A DNA stretch of 64,000 nt from Xestospongia muta (lineage: Eukaryota > Porifera > Demospongiae > Haplosclerida > Petrosiidae): contig OY848919.1 of assembly GCA_963693285.1 (NCBI GenBank), positions 3,043,827 through 3,107,826 of the forward strand. The letters are read 5' to 3'. Positions 44,298 to 55,740 of the stretch are shown here, piece after piece (positions within the stretch are counted from its first letter, which is position 1; every line of letters begins with the position of its first letter). A model generated the notes under the pieces. The model did not search any database, had not been told where the DNA came from, and saw only the letters and a program-made list of their open reading frames with translations. A program made the position numbers and the translations under genes.

Positions 44298-45765
44298 TAA
44301 CATTTTGTGCTTGTAGTAAATTAGCTATGAGAGTTTGTCATTGTAGTTACACAAAAGAGTTATTTTGGATGCCAAACATGTGCATGATGGCAGTGACAAT
44401 CACATTTATATTAGAACAGCCCTCCTAACCACACGTACACCATTTTTGAGGATAATAGTATTGAACTATATAAACGTCAATTCCATAGTAATTATAATAA
44501 TCAAAAGAGCACATATTATTATTGCTTTTCAATGATATATGTACATTGTAGGGATGTATGGTACTCAAGTCACAATCAATTAGTTAAAAAAGTCAATGTA
44601 TTTCAACAGTAACAGGAATACAAGACAGAAAAGACTGCCTTTTCTATCTTGTGAACTGATGCATGCATGGCATTAATATTAACATTTACACTTACCTATA
44701 GTAGGCATTGCCTTGCTTATCTACAGCAGGACCACTTGGATAACTATTGGAACCACAGTAACCTCGATTACTAAATATTTTTTTATTGGTTTTTATATCC
44801 ATAGCAAATATAAGATCTAGATCTGGATTACCAGCAAAACCATAGCTACCAAACATGATTCCATTATCAGAGAAGGCAAACTTAGCATCATAAGAAATTA
44901 GAAGTTTCTTTTCCCAATCAATTTTACAGGGAGCTGAGGATGAATAAAACTTTAATGACAACAAATCACCAGTACTATAATGACCTGACGGTAAGTTAAT
45001 AGGAAGAACAACCAGGCTAGAGCCATCTTTCAATGAGGCCAGTTTAGTTTGAGCAGTGCATCCTGAATGGTTTGTTAACATAGAACATAACATTTTACCA
45101 GTTGTTAAATCCACTACTATAACATGGCTGTTATTTTCTTGATCATTAATATTATCCTGAGTTCGGGGTTGTGTCTTAGAATATTGCAGATATGTATTCA
45201 GAGGGAAGTTTTGATGACAACCATAACCCATACTGAGAAAGATAGCATCAGAGTTCATTGATAAAGAAGACATGTCATTGGATGGAATCAGTGCTGATCC
45301 ATTCCAAATTTGGGAGCCATCGGCAGCATTCAATGCTATCAATTGACCTGTTCTCTCATACTTTTGTGCAGCAACACAAAACCATCCAACAACAACCATA
45401 TCATGATTACTATCATACAAAGCATTTGTCATAGACACAAATGAACAAGCATTATCACCACCAATCCAGTCAGCCCTCCATAGTTCTTTGCCATCAGGTG
45501 AGACAGCTCGAACTTGTAACCAATATTCTGGAAGCTTCAAATATGGTATAAATACAACACCTTGCTCTGAGACAGCGGGAGAGTTGTATAGACCATAGTC
45601 ATTACTTGAGTAGCTCCAGTCTGTTTTAGGAGAATTTGACGTTATTGGAACATAGTTAGTAGAGGCTGGATCACGATACTGCTGTGTCCAAGAGGAAGAA
45701 GCTAGATGATCAAGAGAAAGATGTAAGGCTACGTATAAAACAACCAACATCATGACTTCAACCAC
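43532..45765 (-). CDS. PQQ-like beta-propeller secreted protein 5
   Basis: Two exons (45765-44696 and 43877-43532), 471 codons, with a larger intron (818 bp, containing a CA repeat) than its relatives. Signal peptide (MMLVVLYVALHLSLDHLAS; the start may be the first methionine or one of the next two), SWTQQYRDPASTNYVP and W-turns (GKELWRAD, NAADGSQIWNGS, KGNLLWKSK). Compared with the others it has Arg for Gly in the GDPAS block and a duplicated DLDLIFAMD. It lies apart from the two main arrays, beyond the beta-helix gene and transposon debris. Confidence 0.8.
44259..44290 (+). repeat. (CA)n microsatellite
   Basis: CA repeat within the intron of the PQQ-like gene at 43532-45765, flanked by AT repeats. 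Confidence 0.9.
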
Positions 45766-45939
45766 CTCACTAGTCTGGTGCAGTCAGTCTTTGTATAGAA
45801 ACGAAGAATTTGTTCCGAGTGCAAAATTTGACCCGAAGGTGGATCTAGGAATAAAAATGTCAAGACAGCCCTACTCTCTTACTAAGGAAGCGAGGGACTG
45901 GTTTAGCGCACAAAAGTCACGCAGCAACATATGACGCAA

Positions 45940-46040
45940 TATCTTAAAAGAATATCCACACGCTCAGTGTTCTATTCCAGAAGCTAGAATCATCTCTAGC
46001 AAATATTCGCATCGAGAAAGTTCCAATTGAAAAATGTAAT
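45940..46040 (+). pseudogene. ANKMY2 exon 9 fragment
   Basis: About 100 bp paralleling 36291-36393 of ANKMY2 (CTTAAAGAATATCCACAC, AGTGTTCTATT, ATCATCTCTAGC). Small indels break the frame. It lies just upstream of a PQQ-like gene, as ANKMY2 itself lies upstream of another, so it probably came along with a past segmental duplication. Confidence 0.8.
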
Positions 46041-46211
46041 TATATATATACTATAGCCATGTATACAATATAGTAATCCTAAAAAAATATAACATTGTAT
46101 TATGCCTGCATGATTTTAATCTGGGTGACCTGATATATAGTTTAATTGAAGCTGGTCCAACATTGTTACTATATATTTTTCTTGTTCTGTAAGCAGTTCT
46201 GATTGTATTTT

Positions 46212-46340
46212 AGCTATAGTGCAATGCATAGTGCAAAACCCTAAGATTTTGTTACTTGATGAAGCTACCTCAGCTCTTGACACAGACAGCGAGAAGATAT
46301 TTCAAAAAGCTTTAGACAAGGCTAGAGAGGAAGAACAAGT
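46212..46340 (+). pseudogene. ABC transporter nucleotide-binding-domain relic exon
   Basis: Frame reads [29 protein letters not shown] and [13 protein letters not shown]: the Walker B and D-loop segment of an ABCB-type exporter. It is bounded by TTTTAG before and AAG-GT-like after, i.e. a single orphan exon. No signature motif, Walker A or membrane part is nearby. The usual RA before IVQNP is changed to QC. Confidence 0.85.
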
Positions 46341-46342
46341 AT

Positions 46343-46418
46343 AATTGTAAATACTAGATAGTCAATGAGCAATAAGAATATATTTTTATTGCTCATCAAC
46401 CATCTAGTGTTTACAATT
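46343..46418. repeat. 33-bp inverted repeat hairpin
   Basis: Arms 46343-46375 and 46386-46418 pair at 29 of 33 positions around a 10-nt loop. It abuts the ABC relic exon. A small-RNA precursor or a mini-MITE are both possible. Confidence 0.6.
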
Positions 46419-47204
46419 CTGACAAATAGCCATCATTCATAATGGTTATGTTATTAAACAGAGCTACTTTCAAAATTAATGGAGTTAGAGGGTGTTTATT
46501 ATCTTCTTTGTATAGTCCAAAAGAAGGATAAACCATTGAATTCTAAAATAAACATTTTCTGTCATTTTGGTACAGAAAATTGTGAAAAATGTTGAGACAC
46601 TAATAATTTCATGACCCAGGGGATATTGATCTAAGTATATTATTATAATCCCTCTATTATACTGTAGTAGTTAATAAGTCAAAGAATTGAATGCAGTTTC
46701 TAGCTGATAATGAATACATATTCAAGACTTAAGGGCTTCTAATATATCACATATATAATAGAATATTACACTTCTTTAATTGGTTTATTTCTGAATTAGT
46801 AGTTGACAATTAATTAGCAGGTACATCCTATAGTGGATACTAATTAGACAGGCATATTTATTTATAGATCAGGAATTTGTTAAATAGTACTTTCTCGTGG
46901 TGACCTGCTGAATTTGTCCAGACTGTGAACACAAACTTTTTTTGAAACTGTGAATGCTATATACATACCTTATCATATATAATTATAAGAAAATGCAAAC
47001 TATTAATGTACATCCTATCAAATGAATTGGTTGCTAAAAATTGCTTTAATTGAAAATACAAGAGTAACAAAATTAACTCAGCATGTATAATATATTCACA
47101 CTGAAAAATTCTTTACTAAATCTAATGATTAATATTGTTACTACTACATAAATTTGGGGGCTATTAAACACACTATTGAATTCAGAGTCACCATGCGTTC
47201 ACAC
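46419..47204. other. Intergenic, 3' of ACSBG
   Basis: AT-rich. I see nothing coding here. Confidence 0.5.
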
Positions 47205-48087
47205 TCATTCAGTGTATATCTGATCAATTAAATCAGAATACTTTCGAAGGAGTTGAAAACGTTTCAATTTCAAAGTTGGACCTACAATATAAGAGGTTAA
47301 TAGCAATAGCATATTACATAAGAGATCATTATACCTAGTTCACCTCCAATGATACTAAAATCATTCCTAAGAATGATGAATTTCTGGACCTGCATGTATA
47401 AATAAATATAAGTGCAATGTTGATTCAATAAATATTCATAAAGTACTTTTTGTGCATGAGAAATGGCATGCTCATTAGCAGCATCAATTCCTTTTTGAAC
47501 AGCAGAATAGACAGCTTCATCTTTGTTGTCAATAACTTGAGACACAGTAGTAGCAGAAGATCCCAGAGCTGAAATGAGCTGGATAGCTTCTGCAGTGAGA
47601 GCATCAGTTGGACCACCATTGGTTGGATCCATATTACACTATAAGAAGTGATTTAGTCTGAACTATATATACAATATATATAGACTGACTTTAAGAGTGA
47701 CCAGACAGGACACAAACTTTCTCTTGTCACCAACCAACATAACATTGCTCAAAAATGGAACCTGAACTTTGATTCTCTCCTCAATAGGAATAGGTGCCAT
47801 GTTTTCTCCTCCACTAGTAATTATTAACTCTGAAATTAAAGAGACCAAGGAAATGAATAATATTTTCTTTTATTGTCTACCTTTGATTCTTCCAGTAATA
47901 TAGAGAAAACCTTCCTGTAATTAAAATGATATAATAAAGCAAGCAAGAATACTCATCTGTGAGTAACCTCATCAAAACGTCCAAGATCTCCAGTGTGGAG
48001 CCAACCATCAGGATTAATGGTTTCTTTAGTCTTTTCCAGTTTGTTCAAGTAACCCATCATCACATTACGACCTCGGAAAAGTATCTT

Positions 48088-48169
<82 letters not shown>

Positions 48170-50484
48170 AAAATCATTATTTTCTAACAAATTACCTCTC
48201 CTTCACCAGTCTTAGGATCAGGATTATCAAGTTTTATTTCCATACCAACAAATGCTTTACCAACACTTCCCAGTTTCCAATAGTCAGGAAGGATTCTTGT
48301 AGTAGTAGTCTCAGGACCAGAACCTTCAGTCATACCTTAATTGAAAAACAAACAAGATTTTTTAATGCACAGTGAACTATGTGTGTTGTATGGTAGATTG
48401 ATGATACTTACCCCAAATTTCACAAATATCAATTCTCAGCTTTGCAAAAAATTTCAGGACTTCAATGGGAATAGGTGCAGCACATGTTATCATCATTTTA
48501 CAACGAGTGAGCCCCAGACCACCTAAAACCTAAAATTATAATGAAATAAATAAATAAAATTCAAACCAAAAAATGTCAAACCTTAGCACGTATGGCGGTC
48601 ATCATTTCCTCAGTGGGAGGTGGTCCAGATCCAGGTGGAGGTAACATTGGTAAGAGACGCTCCATAAACTTCTCCCAAACACTATACAAAAAGGACATCA
48701 GTTTACAACAAACAGATGCAGTTTGTCAAGTGGATGTCTGTCAACAACCAATCTATCTTACCGAGGTACTCCAACAAACAAATGAGGTTGAACTTCACGA
48801 AGTGTCTCACCAATGGTTCCCTATAAACAAGGCAATTAAAGCATTCGTTCATCCATTGTGATTATAAATATACTTTTAGAGCATCTGGTCTTGCAAAATA
48901 GACAGTCTCTCCAATTAGTATAGGCGAGTAAATATCAGCCATCTGACCAGCAATGTGGCTCAAAGGAAGATATGACACAATTGTATCTTTAGCCTTAATA
49001 GTTCCAACTGTTTCTAACAATGACTTAGCAGTCCACGTTATCTGCATAAGATAAAATATATGTAGATAAAAATATATTGAGTGTGATTTACAGAGACCCT
49101 TATACGACATATACATAATGGTTATCATGATTACTAAAAGCAACAAACTAAGCAAAGTCTGTTTGCATTAACTCTAAAGGGCCACAGACACAGGTCATAC
49201 ACAGAGAATACAATGATCTTATTCTGGAAGTGAAATGGGCATTACTTGCTAAATAATAGAAAGCAAAAGTCTGGCAACAATATACCACTAAAATATTATT
49301 TCTGGAATGGGGGGACCTTTTAGATCAGCTTTCTCATCAGATAATATTGAGCTTTTTAAAAAGTAGCTTCATGTGTGACTCTTAATTTTCAATTTACAGC
49401 TCATCTCTTTTACAATAACAAAATTAGTCATAGTTCCATAACTACACTTTTTTGTGGGTTAAAGGCATAAAAGTGATTTAAAAGGTCAAATCATACATGA
49501 ACAGACTAGTGTCAGTGACCTTACCAATAAGAAATATGTCTGTCTTCAATAAACTGAGAGATTACTTCAATGTAACTTACATTGTCATGAGTGATCATTA
49601 CACCTTTAGGTTCTCCAGTAGTACCAGACTAAGTTATAGCAAACAATGATTATAAATTCACTGACTGGACATTTCAACTTACTGTATAGATCAGTGATAC
49701 ACACTCATTTGCTTTCTGGGCAGATATTTTGTCTTCTACTATTTTATTGTCCATATCATCACCAAGTTTTAAGAACTCATCCCACTACAGTATATGTATC
49801 AGAGTAAATAAAAAGTTAAAGAACAACATCATACTGACCTCATAGACATTAGGATAGCTCTCACTAAGTTTACCACTGTACTTAACTATAGCTTTGAGAT
49901 GAGGGAGCTGATCACGAATCTATAGACAACAAATGATGATAATAGCATCACATAACGGATATTGACAGACCTTGAGGATATTTTGTAACACAAGATCATC
50001 TCTTATTATGATGACATTGGCCTTACAATCTTGTATGATATACTGACATGTTTCAGGACTGTTAGTAGTATATATACCACTCGACAAACCACTATCAATA
50101 ATGAAAGATATATAATATAATATTGTGTATATAAGAGACGTGAGGGTTACCCTGCAAATATGGCCCCAATGTTGGATATCATCCATTCTGCAGAGTTAAA
50201 TCCAATAATGGCTACTCCATGTAGTGGTTCTAAACCAACCTACAAAGAGAGGTTAAAGTAAACCAATGTCCATATTTGGTAAAACCACGACACTATACTA
50301 AAAAAACATTTTTATCTTAGAATGTTGATACTCCTACCAGTAGTAACCAAATTTATATTGCCAAAGCCTCAATGTTAATTAATTTTATATATAAAATGAG
50401 TCTATAGTACTTACTGTCAAAATATAGATAAGATATTAAAATAAACTAAGAAAGTTTGTCCACAGGTGTATAGCAAAGACACAT

Positions 50485-50540
<56 letters not shown>

Positions 50541-50827
50541 ACATACACACATATACACATATACACACATACACACACACACACACACACCTTTAGAAAT
50601 GATTTAGCTGCTCTAATACAGAGATTATAATACTGAGAGTATGTGATTTTATTCCAGGTGTCTCCCTCTTTAGTACAAAGAGCAGCAAGGTCGGGATACT
50701 CATCTCGAGTTTTACGAAACATTTCACCAATTGTGACAGGTTTCTCAGCTGCAAGACCAGTCTCTCCCATAGCAATATCTGTTGGCTCAGCTGGATTGAC
50801 TGAAAAGACCTTGGAACGTTTAGCCAT
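47205..50827 (-). CDS. ACSBG: Long-chain fatty acyl-CoA synthetase, bubblegum family
   Basis: ATP-dependent activation of long/very-long-chain fatty acids to acyl-CoA, membrane-associated. Seventeen exons (minus): 50827-50591, 50239-50151, 50091-49971, 49919-49839, 49784-49683, 49628-49581, 49041-48874, 48820-48762, 48681-48582, 48529-48412, 48335-48196, 48084-47968, 47914-47881, 47829-47690, 47638-47447, 47389-47335, 47281-47205; 625 codons, fitting the family. Motifs: [13 protein letters not shown], the AMP-binding P-loop [57 protein letters not shown], and the ATP/AMP motif [21 protein letters not shown] with its lysine. C-terminal [16 protein letters not shown] matches ACSBG1/2. Exon 9 has an unusual PPPGSGPPP insert where vertebrates carry a longer basic segment. 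Confidence 0.93.
48091..48168 (-). repeat. (CT)n microsatellite in ACSBG intron 11
   Basis: GA on plus, hence CT on the sense strand, ending 6-7 bp before the acceptor of exon 12. Confidence 0.95.
50489..50590 (-). repeat. (GT)n microsatellite forming the ACSBG intron 1 donor
   Basis: CA on plus (GT on sense), interrupted once by TA-rich units. It begins immediately at the exon 1 boundary (CTAAAG then GTGTGTGT), so the 5' splice site is embedded in the repeat. Confidence 0.9.
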
Positions 50828-51486
50828 AATTGCTAGCAGTTAAATCTAGAAAAGAAATCAAAATGTTGATAAGTCTGTTGTGTATGGTTTCAGTTCATTG
50901 CAATACAATAATGAAAGCTAAGCTTTATTGATCTAGTCAATACTCAAAGATTGTACATTACTGTACTGTGATAATACAACTTTTTACATAGCCATAACAG
51001 ATGACATACAATAGGACAACAAGATCAGTGGAACGATGCTACATTTGTAGGCTCCTATACACAATTAGTAAATTCTAACAGGGAAGTAATGGCTGTCGAA
51101 ATACTCTTGTTATAGACATTTTAATTTTGGCCTGAACTGGCCTGGAAAGATATGTAACAGAAGTAAGTTATAGCATTAATTTAACTCTATATTGACAGAA
51201 AATGGCACGCCATTAAAGGCAACAGTAACTGGTAAGAATTAATGCAATTAAATATATATATTGCAGGAGTATAAAACTTACGTAAACAGAGAGAGAGAGA
51301 AAGAGAGAGAGAGAACCAGTCCAAAGATATCCCCTCGTGAAATTAATGCCAATTTAGCAACTTATGAATATTAATCAGACTAATAATAAATAAAAATATT
51401 TCATGAATAAATAATAATAACCAAACATTTTGTGGATAAAAAATAATGAACAAATATTTCGTGGATAAAATTTAATAATTTAAAAT
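50828..51486. other. Intergenic, upstream of ACSBG
   Basis: Holds the ACSBG promoter region and a short GA repeat near 51290-51315. No gene seen. Confidence 0.5.
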
Positions 51487-54400
51487 TCAATTGCAATAAA
51501 AAGACTGTATAATTTCTTCCATATGTGTTTGTTTACTAAATAAATGAGCTCTGGCATATATCACCATATTACAGAGAATTTTATCATCTGTCTCTGATAA
51601 TGGGATAACCTCTTCAAATATTGGACTAAAACGATAAAAAGCAATGTCTTGTTCTTGACAACGACTACGACTGTTGTCAGCAGCTCGTTCTGAGTTGTTG
51701 ATCTGTTGTGTGTGTGTGTAAAAGAGAGAGAGAGAGAGAGAGAGAGACATAAAGACAGAGATAGATAGGGTAATTAAATTACAGTAAGTTTTACATACAG
51801 GTTAAACTGAAACTATCAACAAATAAAGCTAATTCATTTAATCACAATAATATTATCATATTATGTTACTCACAGCTTCGCCAAGCATCCTAACAAGATT
51901 ATTGAAGTCTTTAAATATCTTTGCTGGAGTGACAAATTGTTTAAAATATGTACCAAAAAACAGGTACTTATCAACATCAACATCACCCAATGGTCTACCA
52001 GGAAATGTACCACATCCTACAGACACCACAAGACCTAATCTACTTGAATTATCTTTCTTTCGATGATAGTCTTGAATTGTTGTTAGAGCATCTTCTGAAG
52101 GATTATTAGCTCGTAGACCACCATCAATATAGTGGTCCATTGGTTGAAAATAACAAGGTGCAGCACTAGTACAACGAGCTACCTTCCATAGAGGGTCTGT
52201 ATAGTAAATAGAGTAACATATTAGTACATATGTGTGCAGAGTCAAACAAAATTGATAAAATTCATAAACTATATAGCTCCTTAAAAGGCAGTATAACCTA
52301 ACACTAATAACTAAACAGCTGGAACATATTAACAGCCAATTAGTCAATTATACAAGTATTAGAACTCAGGTAATTCATTTTGTGTGCTCTTTGTGTTTGT
52401 TTTCAATGTCTATCTTCTTTATAGAATACACTTCATTATTATTATATCATATCATTAACTCACTAGTGTAAATAATATCATATCAAATAGTAGTGGGCAA
52501 TAAATGAAAATAATAATATTATATTAACTTACGTCCATATAAATTATCAGGAAAACAATTATTAAACCAGCACAGTTCTAATTTATCAGTACTTTTATCC
52601 ACAGCACTGATTAACACTCTACAGTAAGTAAGATATAATTCAACTAGTACACTAGTTTATGCTATCCTTACTTTGGTCCATGAGGTAGTTCAGTCATTTT
52701 GTCATCTTTAAATTCTCTTTTTAAGATATCTTCTAAAGCTTTAGTGTCACATCCATACCCAAATCTAGCTCTACCAAATACTTTATCTTTGATTTCAAAA
52801 TAGAGCTTACGAAGAGAAGTGATATTTTTATGACCTATGTGTAAAAGAAAGTTACAGTTAATTACATGACATTCACTAGTTATAAATACATCTGTTGTCT
52901 CTCATTAATTATATGCACATGTTGTATCTCTCCATATATCTACATATGTATGTGTGTCTGTTTGTTTGTCTGTCCATTCACATATGTATCAGTCCATCAA
53001 ATTATCTGTCCATCCATCCATCCATCGATTCATCCATTTATCCATTACTCACCATATACTAATGCTAGTGCTACAATACCTCCAGTACTTGTCCCCACAA
53101 TCCAATCAAATAATTCTGGTATATTACGTCCAGTGGCCTCTGTTATATGACTCAATACTTCTACTTGTATCAATCCTCTCATACCACCACCATCAAGACA
53201 AAGGACACGATCACCTTTGTTAAAAATAGGAGGAGCTTGTGAGTGACGATTATTAGGTTTTAATTGTTTTTCCTTCTGTTTAGATTCCTTCACTACCTAC
53301 AGAAAGAATATGATTGATGACACACAAAATCAAAGACAGATAAAAACACAATATTCAACTTAGACAAAGTAAATTGATATGTCAAGTCAATACAATTATT
53401 TTATAGACAAAGAGATTGATGAATAGAAAAATAGACACACAGACAGAGAGAGAGAGATAGTCAATCACATAGATTAATTAGTTAACGATGTACTTGTCTT
53501 TTCTTCCTCCATTCAAGCCAAACAGAATAACTTTCCTCAGCTCGTAAGGACATGCTTCTTGACAAACTTGGAGGACCATTATCGACATTTCTTGACGTTG
53601 AGAGCTCGAACCAATCCAAGTTTTCATCTTCAAGATCTTTCTCATTATAAACTGGAGCTTTAGGAAGAGATACAAAGTTCTCGAGTCTCTGTTTTACAAT
53701 GTAACCTAACTCTGACCCTACAGACATTAACAGATCAGCTAGATCACTATGGTTACGATTTCGTGCAATGTCTAAAGGAGTTTCTTGGTTGAAGTTGAGT
53801 GCATCAATATCGGCACCAAAACAAACTAAAGCTTTGGCTGCATCAAGATTATCCAACTAAGGGAAAAGAGATAAAACCAGAATAATCAAGTTAAAACAAA
53901 ATACATAAATATTTTGATCACAAGACTACAAGTGATCGTGTGAACAATACATTAATAATACATTACAATACACTATTAATACATTACAATACACTAATAA
54001 TACATTACAATACACTAATAATACATTACAATACTCTATTAATACATTACAATACACTAATAATACATTATGTTATGAAGAAAATAATATAGTTATATCA
54101 AATGTGTGGTTCAAGTTACCAGGGACTGGCATGCAAAAATATTACACGGATAAATGTTTATAGATCATGAATCTAATTTCAAAATTCATAGCAAATGTAG
54201 GTGGTCTGTTTATTCCTGTATTTACAGGTAAGATTGGGACGATACTGACTCCTCTGTTCTCCACAGAACCCATCACACACGCATGCACATACACACACAC
54301 ACTCACCTGAGCTGCTAAATGTAGCGGTGTATTTAACATTTCACTGGGCACCTCCAGATCCAGTGAATTTGGATCAGATAGACTCAATAATGCTAAGAGA

Positions 54401-55153
54401 AGTGGGTAGCCGTCACAACCCTTTCTTACATAACAATGTAATGGAGTGTCTCCATTAGATTCTTGAGAATTAATATCAATTAAAGGATTTTGTAACAACT
54501 TTTCTAATTCCTAAAATAAACAAACAGCGGTATTATTTGCATAATGAAAATGAAACACTATTTATAATGTGATATTGGTAATATAAACAAAGAGTGATAA
54601 ATATATTGTTAATTTCAATTCTTATAATAGTGATGTGATTTGACTTTAGAGCCCCAACTATCATATCACTATGTGAGAATCATTTATGAAACTACTATCT
54701 AAATGAAACTTTCATTTAGACAAATAGCAGACACTATTATCTCATAAAAGGCATTAAGGGATGCCTCCACTTTAAAAAAACAAGCTGCAATAATACCATA
54801 AAATCGTTTGTTTTGTTGTTCATCATTATATGATCAATAAAGTCTCAATAACAGCAAACAACTTTGAATAAGCAATGTCTATAAACAAACAATTATTATA
54901 AGTACATCACATACTAAGTACTTCCTTAACTCTGTTTAACAGCACTAGTTACATACTCACATCTGATAATTACAAATAATGTCCTTAGAGTATATTATGG
55001 AAACACAAATGGCATTTTATTACTATATAAAGGCACAACCATAAGCTGCTGGGGTTATCAACACTATGTTTTATGGGAGATGTGTCTTACTTCTCTCTTC
55101 TTAACGGAATGGAGACGAGTGTCCACGACAATTGGATCCCAAGCAGTTGCCAT
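51487..55153 (-). CDS. PLA2G6-like: Ankyrin-patatin phospholipase A2 (PLA2G6/iPLA2-like), copy 1
   Basis: Ca-independent phospholipase A2 type. Eight exons (minus): 55153-55091, 54510-54307, 53856-53494, 53296-53053, 52834-52672, 52618-52533, 52196-51874, 51702-51487; 553 codons. Ankyrin repeats in residues ~30-150 (GDTPLHCYVRKG, NTPLHLAAQ, ETPLDIARNR), then a linker, then the patatin domain: CLDGGGMRGL oxyanion loop, GTSTGG nucleophile elbow (GxSxG serine) and DGGLRANNP with the catalytic aspartate. The C-terminal QDIAFYRFSP...LFSKQTHMEEIIQ fits the family. Fewer ankyrin repeats than vertebrate PLA2G6 (7-8). Role by homology: release of fatty acid from glycerophospholipids. Its tandem partner lies immediately upstream. 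Confidence 0.9.
51720..51750 (-). repeat. Short (CT)n/(CA)n tract at the last intron's 3' end
   Basis: On the sense strand CT repeat then CACACACAACAG leads directly into the acceptor of the last exon of the phospholipase at 51487-55153. Confidence 0.85.
53949..54072. repeat. ~22-bp tandem repeat (AATACATTACAATACACT)
   Basis: Five to six slightly variable units in intron 2 of the phospholipase at 51487-55153. Confidence 0.85.
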
Positions 55154-55740
55154 TATTAACTGAAGGAAGTAGCATCTAACGATCTATTTTACGCTACATA
55201 TTAAGTGCTGACTGAAGGTCAGCTGATGAGTGCTATTATAAACAAAGGAAGAGGGAAGCTCCCTAACATTACGTAATTCATTATTATTATCTTTGTCTAT
55301 TGATAGACTCAATAAAATAACATATGGCTGTATCGCTCATCTCCTTCCCAACGTCTAAGAACGCAAGCAACTTCTAACATTTTCTTATTTCTTTCTCTTT
55401 TATTGTCAGATATCATTAATATAGCATGATAAATTCCTGGATACTTGCTCAATATAGGATAATTCTGTAATAGTAGACATATATACCACTAAGCTGGTAA
55501 GAAATATGACCAGATGTTTTGACAGCAAGATCAGTTCAGTTATAATCTTCATTGTTGTTTTTCACAAGTTATGTATTAATATGATTGTAATTAAAATTAT
55601 TAGCAAGATTAACATATAATATAATAAAAACAATAATTATAATATATAATATATAAGATATTGATATAATATATAAGATAATGATGAATATATTTCATGT
55701 ACAATAGTTATGTAGTTGTATTTGTGGAGAATGTAATTAT
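55154..55740. other. Intergenic between the two phospholipase copies
   Basis: About 590 bp separating the start of copy 1 from the stop of copy 2, AT-rich. Presumed promoter of copy 1. No other gene seen. Confidence 0.5.

Noticed and set aside
44093..44428. 111-codon plus-strand ORF
   Set aside because: Spans the CA repeat inside the intron of a PQQ-like gene and shows no recognisable features.
52866..53223. Plus-strand ORFs with PSIHPFIH residues (also 57089-57286)
   Set aside because: ATCC repeat plus antisense of the patatin exons.
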